36,534 nt of DNA from positions 1 to 36,534 of IMG/VR virus record IMGVR_UViG_3300021062_000012. One strand, written 5' to 3'. Below the pieces are notes generated by a model. It ran no database searches, was not told the DNA's origin, and worked only from the letters and a program-made list of their open reading frames with translations. Position numbers and translations under genes: made by a program. Positions 12,942-20,631 of this stretch are shown piece by piece. Origin of the DNA: a virus. How positions within the stretch are numbered: the first letter of the stretch is position 1; each line of letters opens with the position of its first letter.

Positions 12942-13114
12942 CGGGGGGGTCAAGTCCTTGTAATTCCACAAATCGCAACTTCACGCCACAGCCCTATTAC
13001 TACGTAATAGGTCGGGGACCCGCCTTGGGCGGCGGGCCCGCTCCCCAGGGAAGGGACCGAGCCGGGTCAGTTTGTGCACGAGATGCACATACTCGGCTGG
13101 GGGTGCTGTCATGA
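12821..13114 (+). CDS. Doubtful reading frame across the iteron region
   Basis: 97 residues, starting with an ATGA overlap to the helicase stop and ending with an ATGA overlap to the next small frame. The overlaps argue for translation, but the sequence is a direct read of the iterons and hairpins (SKASNPIYVASDP, GRGPALGGGPAPQG) with no domain character. It may keep ribosomes running to the next genes rather than make a folded protein. If it is not coding, 12825-13110 is a 286-bp non-coding origin region. Confidence 0.3.
   Translation: MKPSLYIFGAFEGPSKASNPIYVASDPILVGIHRPFRTLRTGGSSPCNSTNRNFTPQPYYYVIGRGPALGGGPAPQGRDRAGSVCARDAHTRLGVLS
12993..13011. promoter_or_regulatory. Perfect palindrome downstream of iterons
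   Basis: CCTATTAC-TAC-GTAATAGG is an 8-bp perfect inverted repeat with a three-base centre, the layout of a dimeric repressor site, but its sequence is unrelated to the CI operators. It is followed by a GC hairpin (13019-13024 CCCGCC with 13031-13036 GGCGGG). It could be part of the origin or an operator for the genes downstream. Confidence 0.6.
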
Positions 13115-13158
13115 CCCGCGACAGATTGACCCCCGCTTTACACCCGGCGTCGTCATGA
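13111..13158 (+). CDS. 15-codon bridging frame
   Basis: ATG to TGA, 15 residues (MTRDRLTPALHPASS), overlapping the stop of the frame before and the start of the next gene by four bases each. GGGGG precedes the ATG. Probably a translational coupling peptide or a leader rather than a functional protein; a second frame of the same length and layout is at 27018-27065. Confidence 0.3.
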   Translation: MTRDRLTPALHPASS

Positions 13159-13373
13159 GCCGGTCCCACTACATCACCATGACCGACGGCGAGGGAGTCA
13201 CCCTTCGCTCTGCGCAGCCATTCAAGCTTGCCTGCTGCGACTGCGGCTTGGTCCATCGCCTCGTCATCGTCGCTCGTCGCGGTGGATGGCTGGGACTTGC
13301 CATGAAACGTGATCACCGCGCCACGGCCGGCCGCCGTCGGCGCCCACACCTGAAAGGCTCCTCATCACCATGA
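13155..13373 (+). CDS. Small cysteine-containing phage protein
   Basis: 72 residues from the ATG that overlaps the bridging frame. The centre has ACCDCGLVHRLVI, a CxxC-like knuckle with a following histidine that suggests metal binding, and the C terminus is basic (KRDHRATAGRRRRPH). I recall this style of short protein as common among phages of alphaproteobacteria, without known function. It overlaps the next gene by ATGA. Confidence 0.6.
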   Translation: MSRSHYITMTDGEGVTLRSAQPFKLACCDCGLVHRLVIVARRGGWLGLAMKRDHRATAGRRRRPHLKGSSSP

Positions 13374-13729
13374 CCGCCCGTGCACCAACCGCCCTTGAGC
13401 TGCGAGCCATTGCCGAAGCGCAACCCGTGCTGAAGCGTTACGGCATCACCCCGAACCCCGCCGCCGTCGGCGAGCTGGTGCAGGCCATCCTAGGCACACT
13501 GCGCGAGCCCACCCGCGAAGCCATCGACGCGCTGACCACGGACACCTATCCGAGCGACTGGCGTGCCGGCAAAGCCCTGCAGGAGCGCCTGGGCGGGGAT
13601 GTCGTCCGCGCCAACACCGAGGTGGAAACGATGGCCGGCCGGTGGCTGTCCGCCATCGACAAGATTTCCCCGCCGGGCCAAATCGAATTGGTGACATCTC
13701 GTCCCCGCGGTCGGCAGACGAAGGCATGA
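13370..13729 (+). CDS. Hypothetical protein
   Basis: 119 residues, coupled by ATGA at both ends. The sequence is balanced and soluble, mostly helical (LELRAIAEAQPVLKRYGITP, AGKALQERLGGDVVRAN). No domain recognised. It has high third-position GC like the core genes, which supports it being real. Confidence 0.65.
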   Translation: MTARAPTALELRAIAEAQPVLKRYGITPNPAAVGELVQAILGTLREPTREAIDALTTDTYPSDWRAGKALQERLGGDVVRANTEVETMAGRWLSAIDKISPPGQIELVTSRPRGRQTKA

Positions 13730-13944
13730 GCGAATGGCAACCCATGTCCACGGCGCCTCGGAACGGCACGCTTGTTCGGCTCCGCGGGACGGATGCGCCG
13801 ACGGTCGAGATGCGCTGGGATGCGGAGGCAACGTCGTGGGTGCAACCGGGCAAGGGCCTATGGGTGCATCCATCGGGACTGCTCACGTGGTCCGAACATC
13901 GCCCCGAAGGTGCGCCCGAAGAATGGGCGCCGGTGCTGTCATGA
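13726..13944 (+). CDS. DUF551-like small protein
   Basis: 72 residues, beginning MSEWQPMSTAPRNGTLVRLR, which is the hallmark opening (WQP-x-x-TAP-x-[DN]GT) of a widespread family of small phage and bacterial proteins without known function. The rest continues with a tryptophan-rich beta-type sequence. Coupled by ATGA to neighbours. Confidence 0.75.
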   Translation: MSEWQPMSTAPRNGTLVRLRGTDAPTVEMRWDAEATSWVQPGKGLWVHPSGLLTWSEHRPEGAPEEWAPVLS

Positions 13945-14261
13945 GCGTGAAACCACTTCCAAAACGGAAGCGGTTCAACTGTCCGATTTTATCGGACAAC
14001 TCAAGCCCTTGGTTGGACTCAGTAATTCGGCAGTTATTCGGAAATTCCGAGCGCCTGCCGACGCGAAATCTGCGGGCGGCTGCCCTTTCAAAAGACTTGC
14101 CCCCTGTCGCCGGGGCGTATCGAGGCCCGATGTCCTGCCGTGGTGCCCGCACAGACATTGTCACCACGCAACAGGGGCAAGGCGCGCAGCCGGGTAACGG
14201 AAATGCGCCAAATCGGGCCGGGCGACTGTCAGCAAATGGAGGGATGGTCGATGAGGCGTAG
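13941..14261 (+). CDS. Uncertain gene with internal palindrome
   Basis: 106 residues if read from the ATG that overlaps the previous stop. Third-position GC is low here, and the other frame (ending at 14197) looks better in codon use but lacks a start codon with a ribosome site. A perfect 8-bp inverted repeat, TGTCCGAT-TTT-ATCGGACA, lies at 13980-13998. The region could hold a frameshifted gene or a short coding start followed by regulatory DNA. Confidence 0.35.
   Translation: MSVKPLPKRKRFNCPILSDNSSPWLDSVIRQLFGNSERLPTRNLRAAALSKDLPPVAGAYRGPMSCRGARTDIVTTQQGQGAQPGNGNAPNRAGRLSANGGMVDEA
13980..13998. repeat. Perfect inverted repeat
   Basis: TGTCCGAT and ATCGGACA flank a TTT centre, the third distinct palindrome of 7- or 8-bp arms around a three-base centre in this genome. 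It lies about 35 bp into a doubtful gene. It may be an operator controlling the following accessory genes. Confidence 0.5.
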
Positions 14262-14532
14262 AGGGTTTTTCGCAATGCTGGCTGGGTTGGTGAGCGCGCC
14301 AGTGGCTGCCATGGCTGCGGCGCGACCACCTGCGGTACGGCCGAATGACCGGCTGGTGATGATGACTATCGTTCGGGCCGGTGGCTTATCGGATTCCACG
14401 GCCTGCTGCGGTGGAGGTGGTGGCGGCGCTGGATGCAGTCATACCAGCGCATCCGGCGGCGGTGGCGCAGCTGGTTACCGCTCCATCACGTTCACGGTCG
14501 GCGGCTATGGGGCTGGTGGCTCATGCACCTGA
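14251..14532 (+). CDS. Exported glycine-rich protein with twin-arginine signal
   Basis: 93 residues. The ATG at 14251 has GGAGGG seven bases upstream. The N terminus MRRRGFFAMLAGLVSAP carries a twin-arginine motif (RRRGFF) and a weakly hydrophobic core ending at AMAAA, which predicts Tat export and cleavage near residue 28. The mature part is short, with a Cys/Gly-rich centre (ACCGGGGGGAGC) and a further cysteine near the end, which suggests metal binding or disulfides. No family recognised. Tat signals are rare on phage proteins, and the next gene also has one. Confidence 0.6.
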   Translation: MRRRGFFAMLAGLVSAPVAAMAAARPPAVRPNDRLVMMTIVRAGGLSDSTACCGGGGGGAGCSHTSASGGGGAAGYRSITFTVGGYGAGGSCT

Positions 14533-14762
14533 CCCGCCGCAACCTGCTGACCACCACGGCCGCAGCGTTGTCGGTAGGGTGCACGCCGATACCGGTGCCG
14601 GCCAAGCCTCCGCGGCTCCAGGCAATGGGCAGCGAGGTCAACCGATGGGGCCCGTATCCCGGCGACTGCGGCGCGTACCGTTTCGCAAACGCCGCTGAAA
14701 TCGGCCTGCAGCGGATGCGGGCCGATATCGATGCTGACTTGAATGGCACGCGCTGGCCATGA
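14523..14762 (+). CDS. Exported small protein with twin-arginine signal and possible lipid anchor
   Basis: 79 residues, starting ten bases before the previous stop. The N terminus MHLTRRNLLTTTAAALSVGC has a twin-arginine motif (TRRNLL), a Thr/Ala-rich hydrophobic core and a cysteine at residue 20 in a weak lipobox. The mature part begins with prolines (TPIPVPAKPP), like surface lipoproteins, and ends with helical charged residues. Overlap with the upstream gene and ATGA overlap with the next show it is part of one operon. Unknown function. Confidence 0.6.
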   Translation: MHLTRRNLLTTTAAALSVGCTPIPVPAKPPRLQAMGSEVNRWGPYPGDCGAYRFANAAEIGLQRMRADIDADLNGTRWP

Positions 14763-14980
14763 ACGCCGTTCTGCCCATCGCGACCCTGGGCGGCCCTCAA
14801 GATCCGCCGCCGCCGTGCCCGACGTGCGGGGGTATGGGCGTCCTCGCATTCTACGAGTCACTGATGCCCCTGCCTGTCAGCTTCGTTTTGCAGGGCATGG
14901 ACTTGCAGCCCATTCGCCACAGCCGCGCCTACCAGCTCGAGCTTTGTCACTGTCCCGACTGTCCCACTATTGGCGCCTGA
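14759..14980 (+). CDS. Small zinc-ribbon-like protein
   Basis: 73 residues with CPTCGGMG (20-27) and CHCPDC near the C terminus, giving two CxxC-like pairs that could bind one zinc. This resembles small DnaJ-type or phage zinc-finger proteins. It is coupled by ATGA to the previous gene. No specific role can be given. Confidence 0.65.
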   Translation: MNAVLPIATLGGPQDPPPPCPTCGGMGVLAFYESLMPLPVSFVLQGMDLQPIRHSRAYQLELCHCPDCPTIGA

Positions 14981-14996
14981 AGGGAGGCGGCCGACC

Positions 14997-15248
14997 ATGC
15001 CCAAGAAGCTTTGGAATAACGACCTAGACGACCGGATACGTCGGCTGTTTCACGCTCTCAACGGGCCGGCGAGCACCCGCGATTTCCTGATTGCCTGCCA
15101 GGTCGGGCAGGGGCTGACGGCGGCAGCAGTCGGACAGCGCCGCTGCGTTCTCGGTATCAAGCTTGACGACCCGAACGCCTGCCGCGGCGATCCCCGGTCA
15201 CAAAAACTATTGTCAGGAAACCAAAAGGGCGCACGTTCCGCAGCCTAA
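14997..15248 (+). CDS. Possible helix-turn-helix protein before terminase
   Basis: 83 residues, preceded by AAGGGAGG. The sequence KKLWNNDLDDRIRRLFHAL and TAAAVGQRRCVLGIKL loosely fits the GcrA-like helix-turn-helix layout (helix, variable loop, recognition helix with R/K and a closing LGIK). By position before the small terminase it could control late genes. The assignment is tentative. Confidence 0.5.
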   Translation: MPKKLWNNDLDDRIRRLFHALNGPASTRDFLIACQVGQGLTAAAVGQRRCVLGIKLDDPNACRGDPRSQKLLSGNQKGARSAA

Positions 15249-15266
15249 CAGCGGAGACTGCCCCGA

Positions 15267-15782
15267 TTGCCGCGCCCGCCTCGTCGTCTGACGCCCGACG
15301 TACAGCGATTCATCGTCATGCAATTGGCGATGTACCGCACGCCCTCCGAAGTGGCGGCCGACGTCAAAGAGACCTTCAACGTCGAAGTCAGCCGGCAGCT
15401 CGTCCACGAGTACAACCCGGACGGCTCCGGTGGTCCAACCGTGGCACAGAAGTGGAAAGACCTTCACGCCGCGACGCGCAAGGCCTTTCTCGAAGACACC
15501 GGCGCCATATCGGTGGCGCAGAAGGCCTATCGGCTCAACGAGCTGGCAGACCTGTACCGCAAGACGAAGGAACGCGGGGAATCGGAGTTGGCCGCCGAAA
15601 TCCTTGAGCAGGCCGCGAAGGAAATGGGCGAGGCCTTCACCAATCGTCACCGCGTCGGCGGCGATCCCGAAAACCCGTTGGTGTACCGCAACCTAAGCCA
15701 AGACCAACTCAATGAACGCATCGCTGAGCTTGTCGGAAAAGCAGGAATTGGTGGCGCTGCTGGAAGAGCGACAGAGACGTGA
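15267..15782 (+). CDS. Terminase small subunit (DUF2280-like)
   Basis: 171 residues from TTG (preceded by GCGGAGAC); no in-frame ATG is near. The N-terminal half begins RRLTPDVQRFIVMQLAMYRT with a helix-turn-helix (PSEVAADVKETFNVEVSRQL), typical of DUF2280 small terminases. A helical oligomerisation part follows (AYRLNELADLYRKTKERGES). It recognises the packaging site and recruits the large subunit, whose gene starts 71 bp before this one ends, in another frame. Confidence 0.85.
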   Translation: MPRPPRRLTPDVQRFIVMQLAMYRTPSEVAADVKETFNVEVSRQLVHEYNPDGSGGPTVAQKWKDLHAATRKAFLEDTGAISVAQKAYRLNELADLYRKTKERGESELAAEILEQAAKEMGEAFTNRHRVGGDPENPLVYRNLSQDQLNERIAELVGKAGIGGAAGRATET

Positions 15783-17289
15783 ACGGGACGAGGATTTCCA
15801 GGTGTACGCCGCCGAAAATCTGAGGATCCGGACAAAGGCAGGGGGCACAGCGCCGTTTGTGCTGAATGCCGCCCAGCTCCACGTGCATCGTCGGCTTGAG
15901 GATCAGAAGCGCCGCACAGGCAAGGTGCGCGCACTCGTGCTCAAGGCCCGGCAAGAGGGCATCTCCACCTACGTGGAAGGCCGCTATTATTGGCAGGCGT
16001 CCCGCCGGCGTGGCGTCCGGGTATTCATCCTCGCCCATGAACAGCCCGCCAGCGACAACCTATTCGCCATCGTCAACCGCTTCCACGACAACAACCCGCA
16101 CGCGCCGCGGACCCGTGCCGCCAACGCCAAGGAATTGGACTTTGCCGACCTGGACAGCAGTTATCGGGTAGCGACAGCAGGGACCAAGGCTGTTGGCCGA
16201 TCCGATACGCTGCAGTTTTTCCACGGGTCGGAAGTGGCCTTTTGGCCCAACGCCGATGACCACATGGCGGGATCGGTCCAGGCCGTCGCAGACTCGCCCG
16301 GTACCGAAATCATCCTTGAGAGCACGGCCCGCGGGGTCGGCAATCTGTTCCATGCCAAGTGGCAAGAGGCCGAAGCCGGCACCGGTGAATACGAGGCGAT
16401 TTTCATCCCCTGGCACTGGCAGCAGGAATACCGCAAGGCCTTGCCGGCGGGCTTCACGCTGACTGACGAGGAAGCCGAGTACAAGGCGCTGTATCAGCTC
16501 GATGACGAGCAAATGGCTTGGCGCCGCGCGAAGATAGCGGATCTTGGCGAAGCCGTGTTCAAGCAGGAATACCCCGCCGTTGCTGCGGAGGCATTCCAGA
16601 ACACCGGAACAGACAGCTTCATCCCCTCTGACCTGGTCGTGGCCGCTCGCAAGGGAAGCCATGAGGGAATCGGTCCCTTAGTCATCGGCGCCGACCCGGC
16701 CCGCTTTGGTGACGACCGCTTCTCCGTCATACGCCGCAAGGGCCGCAAGGCGTTCAACCTGGAAAGCCGCTTGAAGCTAGACAGCGTCACGGCCGCCAAC
16801 TGGCTTAAGCAAATCATCGACACTGAAAAGCCCGAGCGAATGTTCATCGACGCCGGCGGTATCGGCGGCGCGGTCATTGACATGTTGAACAGCTGGGGCA
16901 AGCCGTATGTGGACGTGGTTAAGGGCGTCAACTTCGGCGGCGAGCCTATGGAGCCCGTCATCATTCTGCCCGACGGCACCAAACGGCCCGGGCCCAAGAA
17001 CCGGCGCGCCGAAATGTGGTCACGCTCGCGCGATTGGCTGAAGACCGTGGGGGGCGTGCAGATCCCGGACACCGATAGCCTGCAGGCCGATGGCTGCGCC
17101 CCTGGCTACAGCTACGACCTCAACCAGCGCCTTATGCTGGAATCCAAAGACCAGATGCGAGCCCGCGGCATCCGTTCCCCTGACGAATGGGACGCGCTCG
17201 CGCTGACATTCGCGGAGCCGGTCTACGAGAAGAAACCCAAGAAGCCCGTGCCCGCGCCGTATCTGGGCGCTGACGGATGGATGGCCTGA
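15712..17289 (+). CDS. Terminase large subunit
   Basis: 525 residues. The ATPase part has a Walker A-like LKARQEGIST (77-86) and a Walker B-like LQFFHGSEVAFW (167-178, catalytic Glu174). The RNase H-like nuclease part has its acidic residues at GADPARFGDD (Asp328), FIDAGG (Asp380) and DEWDAL near the C terminus. It pumps DNA into the procapsid through the portal, cutting concatemers. The order terS-terL-small gene-portal fits P22-type headful phages, although the cutting mode cannot be read directly. Confidence 0.95.
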   Translation: MNASLSLSEKQELVALLEERQRRERDEDFQVYAAENLRIRTKAGGTAPFVLNAAQLHVHRRLEDQKRRTGKVRALVLKARQEGISTYVEGRYYWQASRRRGVRVFILAHEQPASDNLFAIVNRFHDNNPHAPRTRAANAKELDFADLDSSYRVATAGTKAVGRSDTLQFFHGSEVAFWPNADDHMAGSVQAVADSPGTEIILESTARGVGNLFHAKWQEAEAGTGEYEAIFIPWHWQQEYRKALPAGFTLTDEEAEYKALYQLDDEQMAWRRAKIADLGEAVFKQEYPAVAAEAFQNTGTDSFIPSDLVVAARKGSHEGIGPLVIGADPARFGDDRFSVIRRKGRKAFNLESRLKLDSVTAANWLKQIIDTEKPERMFIDAGGIGGAVIDMLNSWGKPYVDVVKGVNFGGEPMEPVIILPDGTKRPGPKNRRAEMWSRSRDWLKTVGGVQIPDTDSLQADGCAPGYSYDLNQRLMLESKDQMRARGIRSPDEWDALALTFAEPVYEKKPKKPVPAPYLGADGWMA

Positions 17290-17290
17290 C

Positions 17291-17431
17291 ATGGCGTCGA
17301 AGACCATCCGAGCCGCCCGGAAGGAAATCAAGGCGCAGCTCCGCGCCCAGGGCGTCAACACCACCCGCGCCGCGCGTCGCCTCGCATTGGCCCAGGCGCT
17401 GAAGAACCTCGCGAAGAAAGGGACCGGATAA
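17291..17431 (+). CDS. Small basic protein between terminase and portal
   Basis: 46 residues (starting MASKTIRAARKEIKAQL, ending LAKKGTG). About one quarter is Lys/Arg, and one or two helices are expected. The stop overlaps the portal start (TAATG), and it begins one base after the terL stop. The tight packing and codon use support a real gene. Unknown role; it might bind DNA or the portal. Confidence 0.65.
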   Translation: MASKTIRAARKEIKAQLRAQGVNTTRAARRLALAQALKNLAKKGTG

Positions 17432-19488
17432 TGTCCGAAAAGGAAGACCTCAAAGAGGCCCGCGACATCTTCGATACCATTTGCCACGAGTGGTCGGAGC
17501 AGCGGCAGGCCTTCGCCAGTGACATGAAGTTTGCGCGGCTGGGGGAGCAATGGCCCGCCATCATCATGGAACAGCGGCGGCTGGATCAGCGGCCCTGCCT
17601 GACCATCAACCGGCTGCCCGCCTTCATCCGCCAGGTCGTCAACGATGCCCGCATGAACAAACCGGCGATCAAGGTCCGGCCGGCTGACAGCAAGGCCGAT
17701 ATCAAAACGGCGGCGATCTATGACGGGATCATCCGTAACATCGAAAGCGTATCTAAGGCCCCCATCGCTTATGACACCGCAGTGGACTGCGCGGTCTCAG
17801 GTGGTTTCGGTTTCTGGACCGTGGACATTGAGTACGTCAACGACTTCAACTTTGACAAAGAATTGCGCATCAACCGTATCGCCAACCCGCTGACGGTCTA
17901 CTTCGACGCCTACACGACAGCGGCCGATAGCGCGGACTGGAACAACGCCTTCGTCGCCGACGATATGCCGACCAAGCAGTTTCAGGCGCAGTTCCCTGGC
18001 TACGACGCCTCGCCCTTCGATGACGACAGCAAAGACAATCCCTGGCGCAACAAGGGGGAGGACACCACTCGCGTGGCGGTGTGGTGGAACCGCAGCGAGG
18101 TGGAGCGCACCGTACTGCTGCTGAGCAACAACGAAATCGTCTATGCGGAAGCCCTTGAGGACCCGACGACCCGCGCCATCTTCGACGCCGCCGGCATCAC
18201 GGTGGTACAGGAACGTCTCGTTCCATCGTTCAAGGTTAAGCGCCGACTGATCACCGGCACCGACATAATCGAGGATACGCCGTGGGCCGGGAAGTTCATC
18301 CCCATCATCCCGGTCTATGGCGAAGACCTGAATGTTGAGGGCAAGCGGCACCTTCGCTCGCTCGTCCGGGACGGCAAGGACGCGCAGACCAATTACAACT
18401 TCTGGCGCACGTCTACCGCTGAGCTGGTCGCGCTGGCACCGAAAGCGCCCTGGGTTGGTCCGGTAGGGGCGTTTGAAACAGACGCCGACAAATGGGCGAC
18501 CGCCAACACCCGCAACCACGCCTTCCTGGAATACGACATAACCGAAGGCGGCGTTGAGCACCGGCCGCGGCGCGAGCCCTTCGACGGCGTCCCCGCCGGC
18601 GCGATGCAGGAGGCCTTGAATGCCTCCGACGACATGAAGGCCATTTTTGGCCTGTACGACGCCAGCTTGGGCGCCCGCTCCAACGAAACGTCCGGCGTGG
18701 CCATCACCCGCCGCAAGCAGGAAGGCGACGTTTCCACCTTCCATTTCCAAGACAATCTAAACCGCGCGATCGAACACACCGGCCGCGTGCTCGTGGACCT
18801 CATTCCCCACGTCTACAAGGGCAGCCAGGTGCTGCGGATCCTGGGCGAGGACGGCAAGGCTCAGTCGGTGAAGGTTAACGAGCCCTTCGACGACAACGGC
18901 GTTACCCGCATCTATGACCTCGGCGTCGGCCGCTACGACGTTGTCGTGCAGTCGGGTCCAAGCTTCACCACCAAGCGTGAAGAGACCGCTATGCAGATGA
19001 TTGAAGTTATCCGAGCTGTGCCTGCTATGGCGCCGGTCATGATTGACGAGCTCGCCCGCAACATGGACTGGCCCGGGGCAGAGAAAATCGCCGCGCGGCT
19101 GGAACGCATGATCCCGCCCGAAGTCCGCGACGGCCCGCCGCCGCCACCGCCTCCCGGCACACCGCCGCCGGTGCCGCCGGCGATCCAAGAAATGCAGGCT
19201 AAGACGGCCGCCGAAATCGAGGCCGAAAACGCTAAGTGCAAAGCCGAAATCGAGCGTGACGACAAGAAGGCCGCCGCCCAGCGCGAAAATGAACGGCTCA
19301 AGGCCTTGGCAGCCGCCCGCACTGCCCGCGAGGTGGCGTACATCGAAGCCAATACGCAACGGCTGTTGCAGGGCCTGCCGCCCATACCGGTGCCGCCGGG
19401 TGATCCTGGCGTCATGCCCGCGCCACCTGGCGCAATGACTTTCGCAATACCGCCGGCGCCGATGGCGCCGCAACAGCCACAAATCTAG
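17431..19488 (+). CDS. P22-like portal protein
   Basis: 685 residues, close to P22 gp1 (725). The opening (DIFDTICHEWSEQRQAFASD, then LTINRLPAFIRQVVNDARMN) is the characteristic N-terminal part of this portal family, and DCAVSGGFGFW follows. After about 570 there is a polyproline stretch (PPPPPPGTPPPVPP) and then a long Ala/Glu/Lys helix (about 590-650), which corresponds to the extended barrel of P22-type portals; the end is again proline-rich. Twelve copies form the DNA channel at one vertex. Confidence 0.93.
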   Translation: MSEKEDLKEARDIFDTICHEWSEQRQAFASDMKFARLGEQWPAIIMEQRRLDQRPCLTINRLPAFIRQVVNDARMNKPAIKVRPADSKADIKTAAIYDGIIRNIESVSKAPIAYDTAVDCAVSGGFGFWTVDIEYVNDFNFDKELRINRIANPLTVYFDAYTTAADSADWNNAFVADDMPTKQFQAQFPGYDASPFDDDSKDNPWRNKGEDTTRVAVWWNRSEVERTVLLLSNNEIVYAEALEDPTTRAIFDAAGITVVQERLVPSFKVKRRLITGTDIIEDTPWAGKFIPIIPVYGEDLNVEGKRHLRSLVRDGKDAQTNYNFWRTSTAELVALAPKAPWVGPVGAFETDADKWATANTRNHAFLEYDITEGGVEHRPRREPFDGVPAGAMQEALNASDDMKAIFGLYDASLGARSNETSGVAITRRKQEGDVSTFHFQDNLNRAIEHTGRVLVDLIPHVYKGSQVLRILGEDGKAQSVKVNEPFDDNGVTRIYDLGVGRYDVVVQSGPSFTTKREETAMQMIEVIRAVPAMAPVMIDELARNMDWPGAEKIAARLERMIPPEVRDGPPPPPPPGTPPPVPPAIQEMQAKTAAEIEAENAKCKAEIERDDKKAAAQRENERLKALAAARTAREVAYIEANTQRLLQGLPPIPVPPGDPGVMPAPPGAMTFAIPPAPMAPQQPQI

Positions 19489-19499
19489 GGGGACTCCAC

Positions 19500-20483
19500 A
19501 TGCTGACGAAACCGGTTAACGACTACGATCCCGCTTGGCACGCCTGGAACGCTGCGCACCGCGGCGAATACCGCAGCGTCGGCTCCATGGCGGTTGATGG
19601 CGATGGCGGAACAGCCGGCGCCGGCGGAAGCGGCGCAGCAGCTGAGCCAGAGGCCTCCGTCGGATCGTCGGCAGTTGTTGCTGAGGACGAAACCCCGGCC
19701 ATCGAAATCGAGGAGGATGCCGCGGCTGGCGACGCCGAACCCGACGACCTCGAGGAAGTGGAGTTTGACGGCCGCAAGGCCAAGATCCCGAAGGCGTGGA
19801 AAGACCCGCTTGAGCAGGGCAAGGATTACCGCTTCAAGACCGGCGAGCTGGCGAAAGAGCGCAAGACCATCGAAACCGCGCGCACCCAGTACACCGGCCT
19901 GATCCAGCGGGCAGAAGCCGCCCTCAAGGCCAATGAGCCGCAGCGGCCCGACGATTCGATGCTTGATCCGAAGTCGGCGAAATACGACCCGGACGGCTAC
20001 CACCTTGCGGTCTCCCGCTACAACAAGTGGGCCGCAGAGCTGTTCCGCACGACCCAAGAGCGCAAGCGCCTGGCCAAGGAGGACGCCGACAAAGCAGCCA
20101 ATGAGCTAACCGAGCGCAAGGCCAAGTCTCAGGCGGCGGCAATCAAGGCGGTCCCGAAGTGGAAAGACCCCGCAGTCCGCGCGGCCGACAAAGCCAGGAT
20201 TGAAGCCTACGCCCAGGCGACGCTGGGCGTTGCGGACGACGAGTTGGGGGACCTTGAAGTTGACCACCGCCTAAACGTCGCCGTCTACAAGGCCATGCTG
20301 TACGACGAGGCGGTTGCCAAGCACCGCGCCGGCAAGGGTGCGACTGAGGAACCGGTCACGGTCCCGCAAAAGCACGTCCGCGGCGGCAGCGGCTCAGCAG
20401 CGAAGAGCCCCTCCAACATGACCATGAGTGAATGGATGAAGTGGCGCGATGCCCAGGAAGAGCGCGCGCGGGCACGCGGCTAA
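19500..20483 (+). CDS. Scaffolding protein
   Basis: 327 residues, preceded by AGGGGGACT. The acidic disordered N-terminal half (about 20-85) is followed by long charged helices (about 105-250) and a C-terminal helix rich in Lys/Arg (SEWMKWRDAQEERARARG). A basic helix at the end is how P22-type scaffolds bind coat protein. Its place between portal and coat genes agrees. It directs procapsid assembly and leaves before or during packaging. Confidence 0.85.
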   Translation: MLTKPVNDYDPAWHAWNAAHRGEYRSVGSMAVDGDGGTAGAGGSGAAAEPEASVGSSAVVAEDETPAIEIEEDAAAGDAEPDDLEEVEFDGRKAKIPKAWKDPLEQGKDYRFKTGELAKERKTIETARTQYTGLIQRAEAALKANEPQRPDDSMLDPKSAKYDPDGYHLAVSRYNKWAAELFRTTQERKRLAKEDADKAANELTERKAKSQAAAIKAVPKWKDPAVRAADKARIEAYAQATLGVADDELGDLEVDHRLNVAVYKAMLYDEAVAKHRAGKGATEEPVTVPQKHVRGGSGSAAKSPSNMTMSEWMKWRDAQEERARARG

Positions 20484-20492
20484 ACGGAGCTA

Positions 20493-20521
20493 TTGACAGA
20501 AAACCGACTTAGCGCATCCTC
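20493..20521 (+). promoter_or_regulatory. Possible promoter upstream of coat gene
   Basis: An exact TTGACA is found at 20493-20498, but the element 17 bases later (CATCCT, 20516-20521) matches the -10 consensus in only three of six positions. It lies in the 151-bp gap between scaffold and coat genes. A separate coat promoter is possible but weakly supported. Confidence 0.3.
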
Positions 20522-20588
20522 CGGCTTGCATCGCGCTCAGTGATGATAGGCGAGCCCGGGAGCCAAGTGCCGACCTGGGGCGCAGGAC

Positions 20589-20631
20589 GACCCTCTGAGG
20601 CTGATTTGCACAATCGCAAATTCAGAGGGTC
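20589..20631 (+). promoter_or_regulatory. Hairpin covering the coat protein ribosome site
   Basis: GACCCTCTGA (20589-20598) pairs perfectly with TCAGAGGGTC (20622-20631), and inside it ATTTGC (20604-20609) pairs with GCAAAT (20616-20621); only five bases bulge on one side. The Shine-Dalgarno GAGGG of the coat gene is in the 3' arm, four bases from the start codon at 20635. In RNA this would hide the ribosome site, so coat translation may be regulated by an opening event or the stem may stabilise the message. Confidence 0.75.

Noticed and set aside
15712-15782. Programmed frameshift joining the terminase subunits
   Set aside because: The large subunit has its own ATG and complete N terminus; there is no slippery sequence, so it is a normal overlap.
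17797-18750. 317-codon minus-strand frame opposite the portal gene
   Set aside because: The portal frame has clear family sequence; the opposite frame is an artefact of high third-position GC.
18757-19482. 241-codon minus-strand frame in the portal 3' part
   Set aside because: Same reason; its His/Arg/Gly runs mirror the proline- and alanine-rich portal tail.
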